Positions 44,159-51,535 of a stretch of 64,000 nt of DNA are shown one piece after another; position 1 is the first letter of the stretch, and every line of letters begins with the position of its first letter. Location: assembly GCA_031546985.1 (NCBI GenBank), contig JAVBJN010000073.1, positions 7,060 through 71,059 of the forward strand, written 5' to 3'. The translations under genes and the position numbers were made by a program. This DNA is from JAVBJN01 sp031546985 (lineage in GTDB: Bacteria > Bacteroidota > Bacteroidia > Chitinophagales > Chitinophagaceae). The notes under the pieces were generated by a model. That model ran no database searches and was not told the origin of the DNA. It saw only the letters and a program-made list of their open reading frames with translations.

Positions 44159-45334
44159 TTACAGTCGTTCAATGATACCGGCAATGCCCTGGCCACCGCC
44201 TACGCAGGCGCTCACGATGCCGTATCTTTTATTGAGGCGTTTAAGATCGTCCATCAGCTGGATGGAGAGCTTGGCTCCGGAGCAACCCAATGGGTGCCCC
44301 AGCGAAATAGCACCGCCGTTGATGTTCACCTTTTCCTGGTCCAGGCCCAGTTCGCGCACTACGGCAATCGATTGGGAGGCAAAGGCTTCGTTCAATTCTA
44401 TGAGGTCAATATCGCTCAAAGTCATGTTGGCTTGCTTCAGCACTTTGGGAATAGCCGCCACAGGCCCAATGCCCATAATGCGGGGATGCACACCTGCACT
44501 GGCGCATGCTATTAAACGTGCTATGGGTTTCAATCCCAGCTCATTCATCATACGCTCGCTCATTACAATGGTAAAGGCAGCGCCATCGCTTGTTTGCGAT
44601 GAGTTGCCCGCCGTTACAGAACCACCTTGCGCAAATACAGCAGGCAGTTTGGCCAGCACCTCCAGCGAAGTATCGGCACGGGGCCCCTCGTCGGTATCTA
44701 CTATATAATTTTTAACGGCTCTTTTACCTTTGGCATCTACATATACTTCTTCTACCGGCATAGGGAAAATGCTGTTGGCAAAGTACCCGTTTTTAATAGC
44801 CTGCATGGCCCGTTGGTGCGAGCGGTAAGCGAACGCGTCCTGGTCTTCGCGGCTCACATTAAACTCTTTGGCTACCGCCTCGGCGGTGAGCCCCATGCTC
44901 AGGTAATAATCGGGATCTTCGTTGCTTACGGTATAGTTGGGTACGGTTTTCCAACCGGCAGTGGGTACCAGGCTCATGCTCTCGGTACCACCGGCAATAA
45001 TACAATCGGCCTGTCCGCTCTGGATTTTTGCCGTAGCAATAGCAATGGTTTCCAGGCCAGAGGCGCAATAGCGGTTTACCGTCATGCCTGGCACATCAAT
45101 GCCCAAAGCCCGCACACTAATCATACGGCCAATCTGCAATCCCTGCTCTGCTTCTGGCACGGCATTGCCCACAATCAGGTCATCTACCCTTACCGGGTCG
45201 AGCTGCGGCACCGAAGCCAGCAAACCTTTAATCAGGTCCACGGCCAGGTCATCGGGTCGTACAAAACGGAATCCTCCTCTCTTTGCCTTGGTCACTGCCG
45301 TTCTTAAGCCGGCTACGATATATGCTGTTTGCAT
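44159..45334 (-). CDS. Acetyl-CoA C-acyltransferase (thiolase)
   Basis: A 391-residue thiolase that cleaves 3-ketoacyl-CoA to acetyl-CoA in fatty-acid beta-oxidation, or runs the reverse condensation. All catalytic residues are present: C90 in VNRYCASGLETIAIA, H347 in SLGHPLGCSG and C377 in VSACVGGGQG, plus the conserved LNEAFASQ. The sequence looks like the degradative FadA/ACAA type more than the biosynthetic acetoacetyl-CoA type, but I cannot exclude the latter. The usual fadB or acyl-CoA dehydrogenase neighbours are not in the window. It has its own promoter and terminator. Confidence 0.93.
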   Translation of the reverse strand: MQTAYIVAGLRTAVTKAKRGGFRFVRPDDLAVDLIKGLLASVPQLDPVRVDDLIVGNAVPEAEQGLQIGRMISVRALGIDVPGMTVNRYCASGLETIAIATAKIQSGQADCIIAGGTESMSLVPTAGWKTVPNYTVSNEDPDYYLSMGLTAEAVAKEFNVSREDQDAFAYRSHQRAMQAIKNGYFANSIFPMPVEEVYVDAKGKRAVKNYIVDTDEGPRADTSLEVLAKLPAVFAQGGSVTAGNSSQTSDGAAFTIVMSERMMNELGLKPIARLIACASAGVHPRIMGIGPVAAIPKVLKQANMTLSDIDLIELNEAFASQSIAVVRELGLDQEKVNINGGAISLGHPLGCSGAKLSIQLMDDLKRLNKRYGIVSACVGGGQGIAGIIERL

Positions 45335-45371
45335 GCAATAATTACTTTTGAATTGGATTAAGCACTATTAC

Positions 45372-45379
45372 CAAATATA
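45372..45379 (-). promoter_or_regulatory. -7 element of the thiolase gene
   Basis: The minus strand reads TATATTTG, a full match to TAnnTTTG, 37 bases upstream of the thiolase start. No -33 TTTG at the right spacing. Confidence 0.5.
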
Positions 45380-45579
45380 ATCTTTTCGGGGTAATAAAGC
45401 GAGGGGCTGTCCTAAAATTTTAAAGTTAATATGAGCCAAACTCTTGCATATGCAACCTTTGGACAAACCATTGCTATACCCCATCAATCCGGGTATATTT
45501 TTGGGCACCAGACCAACTGTTCCGGCATTCTCCCACAGGTAATAACGGAATATTGCCCTGCAAACCGCCGGCAAAATTT

Positions 45580-45587
45580 TATCTTTG
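45580..45587 (+). promoter_or_regulatory. -7 element of pyrD
   Basis: TATCTTTG, a perfect match, ends 7 bases before the ATG at 45595. Transcription would begin at or next to the start codon. This placement also argues against the longer reading frame from 45553. Confidence 0.65.
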
Positions 45588-45594
45588 CGCCGTT

Positions 45595-46617
45595 ATGTAT
45601 ACACTTGTCAAAAAAATACTATTCAAATACGACCCGGAAGTGATTCACTATACGGTAATGAACAACCTGAAACGCATTTGCGGCAATGCTTTGGGCAAAA
45701 GCATGGTACGCTCTATGTTTACCTACGAAAATCCCTCCCTGGAACGGGAAGTTTTCGGGTTGCGGTTTAAAAACCCCGTTGGGCTGGCCGCAGGTTTTGA
45801 CAAGGATGCTAAATTTATTGAGTCGCTGGAATGCCTGGGCTTTGGTTTTATCGAAATCGGCACCCTTACACCCAAAGGCCAGCCGGGTAACGACAAGCCC
45901 CGCCTTTTCCGTCTGCCGCAGGACGAAGCAGTGATTAACCGCATGGGTTTCAACAACGAAGGGGTAGAAGCTGCGGTACAACGCCTGAAGAAAACCAACC
46001 GCAATATTATTATCGGTGGCAACATTGGCAAGAACAAGGTAACGCCCAACGAAGAAGCGGTAAACGATTACATCTCCTGCTTTCACGAACTGTTTGACCA
46101 TGTAGACTACTTTGTGGTAAACGTGAGCAGTCCCAATACGCCCAACCTGCGGGCATTGCAGGACAAGGAACCGCTGACCCAGCTGCTGCAAACCCTGCAG
46201 GATCTGAACAAACAGAAAAGCAAGCCCAAACCCATATTGCTCAAAATAGCGCCAGACCTGACCAACGAGCAGCTGGACGATATTATTGATATTGTAAAAG
46301 CTACCGGCATTGCGGGCATAGTGGCTACCAACACCACTATTTCCCGCGCCGATCTTACCAGCAACCCTGCCGATGTGGATGCGATTGGCGCTGGTGGCCT
46401 GAGCGGCAAACCCGTGCGCCAGCGTGCAACCGAAGTAATCCGGTACCTGCACCAGAAATCGGGTGGCAGCTTCCCTATTATTGCAGTGGGGGGTATTTTT
46501 ACCGCTGCCGACGCTAAAGAAAAGCTGGATGCCGGTGCCGCATTGGTACAGGTATACACCGGTTTTATCTACGAAGGGCCTGCTATTGTAAAGAACATTT
46601 GTAAAGGCCTGGCCTAA
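45595..46617 (+). CDS. pyrD: Dihydroorotate dehydrogenase (quinone), class 2
   Basis: Membrane-associated flavoprotein of pyrimidine synthesis that oxidises dihydroorotate to orotate and passes electrons to quinone, 340 residues. I chose the ATG at 45595 because a -7 element ends 7 bases upstream. The N-terminal amphipathic part (MYTLVKKILFKYDPEVIHY) is the class 2 membrane-binding extension. GLAAGFDKDAKFIESL, EIGTLTPKGQPGNDKPR and VVNVSSPNTPNLR with the class 2 catalytic Ser are visible, as are IAVGGIFTAADAKEKLDAGA and QVYTGFIYEGP near the FMN phosphate. Confidence 0.96.
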   Translation: MYTLVKKILFKYDPEVIHYTVMNNLKRICGNALGKSMVRSMFTYENPSLEREVFGLRFKNPVGLAAGFDKDAKFIESLECLGFGFIEIGTLTPKGQPGNDKPRLFRLPQDEAVINRMGFNNEGVEAAVQRLKKTNRNIIIGGNIGKNKVTPNEEAVNDYISCFHELFDHVDYFVVNVSSPNTPNLRALQDKEPLTQLLQTLQDLNKQKSKPKPILLKIAPDLTNEQLDDIIDIVKATGIAGIVATNTTISRADLTSNPADVDAIGAGGLSGKPVRQRATEVIRYLHQKSGGSFPIIAVGGIFTAADAKEKLDAGAALVQVYTGFIYEGPAIVKNICKGLA

Positions 46618-46647
46618 ACGATATACCTCATGCGCCGGATAAAATTA

Positions 46648-46678
46648 TTTGGCGCATGTTTTTCTCCCCGTATCTTTG
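46648..46678 (+). promoter_or_regulatory. Promoter of the TerC-family gene
   Basis: TTTG (46648-46651), 19 bases, TATCTTTG (46671-46678): an ideal Bacteroidota promoter. It lies 172 bases upstream of the start codon, implying an unusually long leader. Confidence 0.8.
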
Positions 46679-46850
46679 TGTACTCAAAATTTTTCTACCG
46701 CGATGTAGACCTTCTTTTCTGATCTCTTTTTTTGATGGCATGCTGCCATTATGTAATTTTCCGTTTTAGATTTTCATTTATTTACACCTGTAACCGTTTG
46801 TTGCTGATAACAAACAGACCAATTTTTATTTAACCCACAACTATATTACC
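46679..46850 (+). promoter_or_regulatory. Structured leader of the TerC-family gene
   Basis: About 170 bases of untranslated leader with three hairpins: CTAC-CGCGAT-GTAG, ATGGCA-TGC-TGCCAT (46735-46749) and GTTTGTT-GCTGAT-AACAAAC (46796-46815). TerC relatives in other bacteria are often under manganese (yybP-ykoY) riboswitches; I looked for that consensus and did not see it. The leader may still be regulatory. Confidence 0.4.
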
Positions 46851-47639
46851 ATGGACGAACTGTTTTCCGTCAATGCCCTCATCAGCCTCTTAACCCTTAC
46901 TTCGCTGGAGGTGATACTGGGTATCGACAACGTAATTTTCGTATCTATCATTATGGGCCGCCTGCCCAAAGAGCAACAGCTTAAAGCCCGCCGCTACTGG
47001 ATGGTGCTGGGTATTGCAGCCCGTATTCTTATGCTGATGGGCCTGGGCTGGCTGGTAAACCAGAAAGGCAAGCCGCTGTTTACCATCTTCGATAAAGGAT
47101 TTGATGTAGCCAGTTTGGTAATGATTGGTGGTGGTCTGTTCCTGCTTATTAAAACCGTAACCGAAATTCACCATAAACTGGAAGGCGACGAAGAAGCCAA
47201 AGAATCAGATGCTTCTAAAAAAGCAGGAAGTTTTGGTAAAGCCATTGTGCAGATCGTAATGGTGGATATGGTGTTCTCTTTCGATAGTATGATTACCGCC
47301 GTGGGCATTGCCAAGCACATCGAAATTATGATGGTAGCTGTGATTATTGCCATGTTCATCATGTTTACCTTTAGCCAGAAAATTGCCGACTTTATACACA
47401 AGCACCCCACCCTCAAAATGCTGGCCTTATCGTTCCTTGTAATGGTGGGTATGGTACTGATTATTGAAGGATGGGACAGCTCGCTGGTGCACGAACACCA
47501 TTTGAAAAACTATGTGTACTTCTCTATGGCGTTCTCATTTGGTGTAGAGATACTAAATATGCGCTTACGCAAACAATCTAAACCACCTGTAGAACTGAGG
47601 GAGCCCAAAGCAAAGCCAGAAACTACGGAATCTGAATAG
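46851..47639 (+). CDS. TerC family integral membrane protein
   Basis: A 262-residue inner-membrane protein of the TerC family, with roughly seven helices. SLEVILGIDNVIFVSIIMGRLP near the N terminus and VDMVFSFDSMITAVGIAKH in the middle carry the paired acidic motifs (GxDN and SxDS) of the family. Known members act in manganese or other metal export and tellurite resistance, possibly metallating exported enzymes; which applies here is not known. The C-terminal tail (from about residue 240) is charged. It is monocistronic, with a strong promoter, long leader and terminator. Confidence 0.9.
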   Translation: MDELFSVNALISLLTLTSLEVILGIDNVIFVSIIMGRLPKEQQLKARRYWMVLGIAARILMLMGLGWLVNQKGKPLFTIFDKGFDVASLVMIGGGLFLLIKTVTEIHHKLEGDEEAKESDASKKAGSFGKAIVQIVMVDMVFSFDSMITAVGIAKHIEIMMVAVIIAMFIMFTFSQKIADFIHKHPTLKMLALSFLVMVGMVLIIEGWDSSLVHEHHLKNYVYFSMAFSFGVEILNMRLRKQSKPPVELREPKAKPETTESE

Positions 47640-47650
47640 TACCAATATCG

Positions 47651-47680
47651 AAAATCCCCCGCATTGCTGCGGGGGATTTT
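47651..47680. terminator. Terminator after the TerC-family gene
   Basis: A perfect 13-bp stem (47651-47663 with 47668-47680, loop TTGC) starts with AAAAT and ends with ATTTT, so it may act in both directions. It serves the TerC gene and possibly the convergent LolA-like gene. Confidence 0.9.
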
Positions 47681-47777
47681 TATTAAAACGCATATCAGAA
47701 ATCAGTGTTTTTTATAGCCAACATAGCAATATGTAACCAAAAGGATTCATTTCTTATAAGAGACTATTACATGCGTA

Positions 47778-48503
47778 TCAATGCTGCGTAAACACTGCAT
47801 CGCTTACGCCTGCGTTCACTTTATAGTTGCGGTAATAGATTTCGATGTTGCCATATTTACGCTTGGTAGCCGCATTAGGTTCTGGCGGTGGGGCAGACCC
47901 CGTTTCGTAATCCATCGTTACACCTTTGGGCAATTTAAAATCCTTTACATCCATTATAAACTTCACTTTATCTGGCAGCGCTTGCGCAATGTATTTGCCA
48001 TACTCCAGCATTACCGTATAGGTGCCGTTATCGCGGGTGGTGGTTTCGGCCTTGCGGATGAGCATCTGCTCTTCATCTACCCAAATGCGCGACAGCACAA
48101 TATCATCTACCTGCTGGTTGGGAATCACTTTTAATATTCTCAATACCTGGTCTCCGATCTTTTCGGTACCGGCATCCAGCACGGTTACATCGCTTTCGGG
48201 CACTACTTTATTCATGGTAATGCTAATGCCCTTCCTGGGCAATACCGATATGCCACCCTGCCGCACAATACGGATCTTATCGGGGTATTTAAAATACAGC
48301 TTGGCCGGGGTAAGGGGCATTTTAATAAAGGTCACGTTTACCTTAATACTTACATCGGCCTCATAATCCCTTACCAGGTCTATCTTTTGTTTCAGTTTCT
48401 GGTACAGTTTTAAAGCTTCTTCCGACTGGGCATTACTGGTATAAGCCAGCAGCAGTGCGGGCAACAGCAATAATGCGTAACGGATCAGTTTCTGGTATCT
48501 CAC
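47778..48503 (-). CDS. LolA-like outer-membrane lipoprotein carrier-type protein
   Basis: A 241-residue exported protein with a signal peptide ending YTSNAQ (about residue 26). The mature sequence (ALKLYQKLKQKIDLVRDYEADVSIKVNV, KLYFKYPDKIRIVRQGG, RIWVDEEQMLIRKAET; key parts only) fits the LolA/LolB half-barrel fold that shields lipid chains. The start is a GTG whose bases overlap the permease stop codon (GTGA), so it is coupled to the ABC genes. This suggests a periplasmic lipid- or lipoprotein-handling partner for that transporter. Canonical LolA may be encoded elsewhere. Confidence 0.72.
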   Translation of the reverse strand: MRYQKLIRYALLLLPALLLAYTSNAQSEEALKLYQKLKQKIDLVRDYEADVSIKVNVTFIKMPLTPAKLYFKYPDKIRIVRQGGISVLPRKGISITMNKVVPESDVTVLDAGTEKIGDQVLRILKVIPNQQVDDIVLSRIWVDEEQMLIRKAETTTRDNGTYTVMLEYGKYIAQALPDKVKFIMDVKDFKLPKGVTMDYETGSAPPPEPNAATKRKYGNIEIYYRNYKVNAGVSDAVFTQH

Positions 48504-49342
48504 GATAAAATATCTTTTCGGTTAAAAATCCATACGGTAGCAAATACAAACAATGCGGTGTACCCCAGCAACACAGCCAGCGAAAAGCCTATTGCGCCAT
48601 AATTGACCGGAATATCAAAAAAGCCTTTCCACCCCACCATATGCGTGGTAAACAGGTATGGCTTAATGGTATTGAACAAAGGAATTTCGAGCGTGCTTAA
48701 AATAGTTAGCACCACAACTATACCCATTGTGGTTACAATGGGGCCAATGGCATTTTCGCCAAACACCGACAGGAACATGGCCAGCGCCGCAATGGTGCAC
48801 ATGGCTACACTGGCAAATGCAAATGCCAGTACATACCGCCAGGCCACATCTGCCATGGGAATGATGACCACTTCGGTTGATTTAAGCACCATCATATCGC
48901 CTTTGCCAAACAGTAGTATAGCTGTAACCAATCCTGCAATAGCCAGCCAGACCAGTAGTGCAAATACATAGATCCAGCCCGCAAGCAATTTGGTGAGCAC
49001 CAGTTTGGTGCGCGATACCGGTTTACTGAGCAGCAAGCGTAGCGTACCCATATTGGCCTCACCTGCCAGCAGATCGCCGCAGACCAGTGCAATAAGCAGC
49101 GGTACATGAATGAGTAAGGTTTGCAGAATGATAAAGGTAATAAGGTACCCGTTAAGGATATTGCCCTGGATATCGAACTGGGCTGTAACGCCCTGCGAGG
49201 CAAAAGCCAGGAACTTATCGCCATCTACATACAGCGCCAACTCTATGATGAGGATGACGGCCGTAATAAGTCCGAAACTGATGAAGGTGCGCGGCCGTTT
49301 GAATATTTTAAACAGCTCCGTGCGGAGTAATGCCAGCATCAT
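48500..49342 (-). CDS. ABC transporter permease (ABC-2 type)
   Basis: A 280-residue permease with six helices, from the ATG at 49342; a longer frame to 49429 is not used because this ATG overlaps the ATPase stop codon (ATGA). MMLALLRTELFKIFKRPRTFISF is a normal ABC-2 N terminus. The large GDLLAGEANMGTLRLLLSKPVSRTKLVLTK segment (quoted for its first and central part GTLRLLLSKPVSR) is the signature cytoplasmic loop. With the ATPase upstream and the LolA-like gene downstream it forms a three-gene operon. Substrate unknown. Confidence 0.88.
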   Translation of the reverse strand: MMLALLRTELFKIFKRPRTFISFGLITAVILIIELALYVDGDKFLAFASQGVTAQFDIQGNILNGYLITFIILQTLLIHVPLLIALVCGDLLAGEANMGTLRLLLSKPVSRTKLVLTKLLAGWIYVFALLVWLAIAGLVTAILLFGKGDMMVLKSTEVVIIPMADVAWRYVLAFAFASVAMCTIAALAMFLSVFGENAIGPIVTTMGIVVVLTILSTLEIPLFNTIKPYLFTTHMVGWKGFFDIPVNYGAIGFSLAVLLGYTALFVFATVWIFNRKDILS

Positions 49343-50250
49343 ACAGTATGGGTTAAGGAGAGGAAATAAGCCTCCAGCGACTGCCGGGGAATGATAGACA
49401 ATACATCGACCTGGTGGGTCACAAGCCATTGGTTAAACACCGGAATCTCAGATTCCTTCATTTCAAGCTCCAGCAGTCCGTCTTCGTTACGGGTAATCAT
49501 TGCGCCCCAGCCGGTTTCATAAATGGGCTGTAAGCGCTGCTTAACGTTATTGTGCCGTATCTCTACCTGCATACGCGTACGATCGAGTAGCTCTTTTACG
49601 GCGCCTTCTACTACCTTCTCTCCTTTGTTGAGGATGAGCATATGATCGGCCAGCTGCTCTACTTCGTGCAGCAGGTGAGACGATAGTAATACCGTTTTGC
49701 CCAGCTCGCCCGCCAGTTGCCGGATAAGTATGCGCATATCGGCAATGCCCTGCGGGTCGAGCCCGTTGGTAGGTTCGTCCAGTATAATAATTTCGGGATC
49801 GTGCACCAGGCTCAGCGCAATGGCCAGCCTTTGTTTCATACCCAGCGAAAACTGTTTTACCGGGGCTTTTTCCCAACCCTGCAGGCCTACCCAATGCAAT
49901 AAGGAAGATACTTTGGCCGCCTCGGGCTTAATGCCGCTTAACCGCGAAAACATGTTGAGGTGCTCGGTAGCGCTGAGGTATTTATAGAGATCGGGCCTTT
50001 CGATAATAGCGCCTACTTTGGAGAGTATGCTATTGCGGGCCGGAGACACTTTTTGGTTAAACAGGGTAACGGAGCCAGATGTGGGGTGAATAAGCCCGAG
50101 CAGCATGCGCAGGCTGGTGCTTTTGCCGGCACCATTGGGGCCGAGGAAGCCGTATATCTGCCCCCGCTTTACCTGAAACGACAGGTCGTGCACTGCCCTG
50201 AAGCTCCCAAAGGATTTGCTTAATGCTTCTGCTGTCAATACAGTTTCCAC
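49339..50250 (-). CDS. ABC transporter ATP-binding protein (ABC-2 type)
   Basis: ATPase of an ABC-2 type transporter. I chose the GTG at 50250, giving 303 residues and the usual start VETVLTAEALSKSFGSFRAV; in-frame ATGs at 50292 and 50310 would add an unusual N terminus. Walker A is GPNGAGKSTSLRMLLG, signature FSLGMKQRLAIALSL, Walker B IIILDEPTNGLDP and the switch LLSSHLLHEVEQLADH. A C-terminal extension of about 80 residues is common in this type. It overlaps the permease gene by four bases. Confidence 0.9.
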   Translation of the reverse strand: METVLTAEALSKSFGSFRAVHDLSFQVKRGQIYGFLGPNGAGKSTSLRMLLGLIHPTSGSVTLFNQKVSPARNSILSKVGAIIERPDLYKYLSATEHLNMFSRLSGIKPEAAKVSSLLHWVGLQGWEKAPVKQFSLGMKQRLAIALSLVHDPEIIILDEPTNGLDPQGIADMRILIRQLAGELGKTVLLSSHLLHEVEQLADHMLILNKGEKVVEGAVKELLDRTRMQVEIRHNNVKQRLQPIYETGWGAMITRNEDGLLELEMKESEIPVFNQWLVTHQVDVLSIIPRQSLEAYFLSLTHTV

Positions 50251-50358
50251 AATGTTGTTTTGCTCTAAGTTAGCAATAACACACCGCTTCATAAAGCAGG
50301 AAAACAGCATTACCGGAACATTAACAATTTTATTTGGAAAGGGTACTAAAACCGAAAA

Positions 50359-50380
50359 GGGCTGACAAGAATGTCAGCCC
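50359..50380 (-). terminator. Terminator after the T9SS cargo gene
   Basis: A perfect 9-bp stem (50359-50367 with 50372-50380, loop AGAA) is followed on the minus strand by TTTTCGGTTTT. It lies 65 bases past the stop of the gene at 50445 and upstream of the ABC ATPase gene. Confidence 0.8.
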
Positions 50381-50444
50381 GTGAACCCTGTAAACAGATA
50401 TAAACATATCCACTTACCAAAACTCTATTTTCGGTACAGTAAAC

Positions 50445-51524
50445 CTACTGTACTATGAATTTGGTGGTGTACACCACGCTATTCGCGTTCATGATTTTAA
50501 CAATGTAGCTACCGGCAGAAAGCTCCGCAGTAGACACCCGCAATGCATTTTGCTGCCCAAACTGGAGTTTTCTCATTACCTGACCCATGTTGTTGCAGAT
50601 GAGTACAGACATGTCTTCGGTTATACCTTCGCTACCGGGTTGGATGGTAATATCGGCACCCTGCTGTACCAGTGTAGGAAACACGCTAAAACTGCCATTC
50701 ATGGAACCGTTGCCAATATTGAGTTTTACGGTGCGGGAGTAGGTAAACGCATCGCTACGGTCTACCACTTTTAAACGGTAGTATACCGTACCGGTAATGC
50801 CGCGCAGGTCGTCGGTTGCATGGTAGTTGGTTTGGGCTACTTTGTAACCCTGGGCAGCTATCTTGCCTACACGCGTCCATGATGCCGCATCGGCAGAACG
50901 CTCAATATCGAAATGGCTGGTATTTTCTTCCTGGGCAGTAACCCAGTTCAAATCAGCATTCGCGTCTTTTAAACGTCCGGTAAAATCCAGCAATTGCAAT
51001 GGAAGCGCTGCCGCAGGTACTACAGCCGAGTTGGAAGTTACCTGGTCGTTGCCGTTAGAGTTAGAGGCAATTACCGCACCCAGAGGCTCTACCTGCACAC
51101 TTACGTTTTGAGGAGAACCTGCTGAGGTTACCACCAGTCCCTTAATGGGAATGGTCAGTTTTCTCACACCAGAAATACCTGCCGGGATGGCCGCATTATT
51201 TTGCAGCACTACTGAAAAAGCAGGCGAAGGGTTCCAGGACATTACCGTAAAATCTGAGGTGGTGGCATTACTACCGTTCACCTGGGTAAGCACCTGCTGG
51301 CCCGCATCATATGAAAAATTGGGACCAAAAGAAATCGTGATCTGTGCACCTCCGGCAGGCAATGCAGCACCGGAATTGGTAAACTGTACCTGAACCGAGC
51401 CGGTTTGGTTTACGGCTAGCGGATTGGGGTTTACTACTACTGAAGTTAACCCTGGGTCCTGGGCCATTGCACTTCCGGAGAAGAGCAGACCCGCAGCTAT
51501 GCATATGTTTTTAATCTGTCTCAT
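50445..51524 (-). CDS. T9SS-secreted protein with C-terminal sorting domain
   Basis: A 359-residue secreted protein. The signal peptide ends near GSAMAQ (residue 22). Residues about 25-165 form a beta-rich domain beginning LTSVVVNPNPLAVNQTGSVQVQF, like the repeat domains of surface proteins. About 175-270 reads LPLQLLDFTGRLKDANADLNW...ENTSHFDIERSADAASW, the fibronectin-like unit that usually precedes T9SS domains. The last 80 residues (FSVFPTLVQQGADITI, VLICNNMGQVMRKLQF, GSYIVKIMNANSVVYTTKFIVQ in part) are a T9SS type A sorting domain, so the protein is exported across the outer membrane. It follows the 1130-residue TSP3 gene by 11 bases. Confidence 0.85.
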   Translation of the reverse strand: MRQIKNICIAAGLLFSGSAMAQDPGLTSVVVNPNPLAVNQTGSVQVQFTNSGAALPAGGAQITISFGPNFSYDAGQQVLTQVNGSNATTSDFTVMSWNPSPAFSVVLQNNAAIPAGISGVRKLTIPIKGLVVTSAGSPQNVSVQVEPLGAVIASNSNGNDQVTSNSAVVPAAALPLQLLDFTGRLKDANADLNWVTAQEENTSHFDIERSADAASWTRVGKIAAQGYKVAQTNYHATDDLRGITGTVYYRLKVVDRSDAFTYSRTVKLNIGNGSMNGSFSVFPTLVQQGADITIQPGSEGITEDMSVLICNNMGQVMRKLQFGQQNALRVSTAELSAGSYIVKIMNANSVVYTTKFIVQ

Positions 51525-51535
51525 AATGGTTCTGT

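Noticed and set aside
46679..46850. A manganese (yybP-ykoY) riboswitch in the TerC leader
   Set aside because: The conserved motif bases could not be found in the leader; only simple hairpins are visible.
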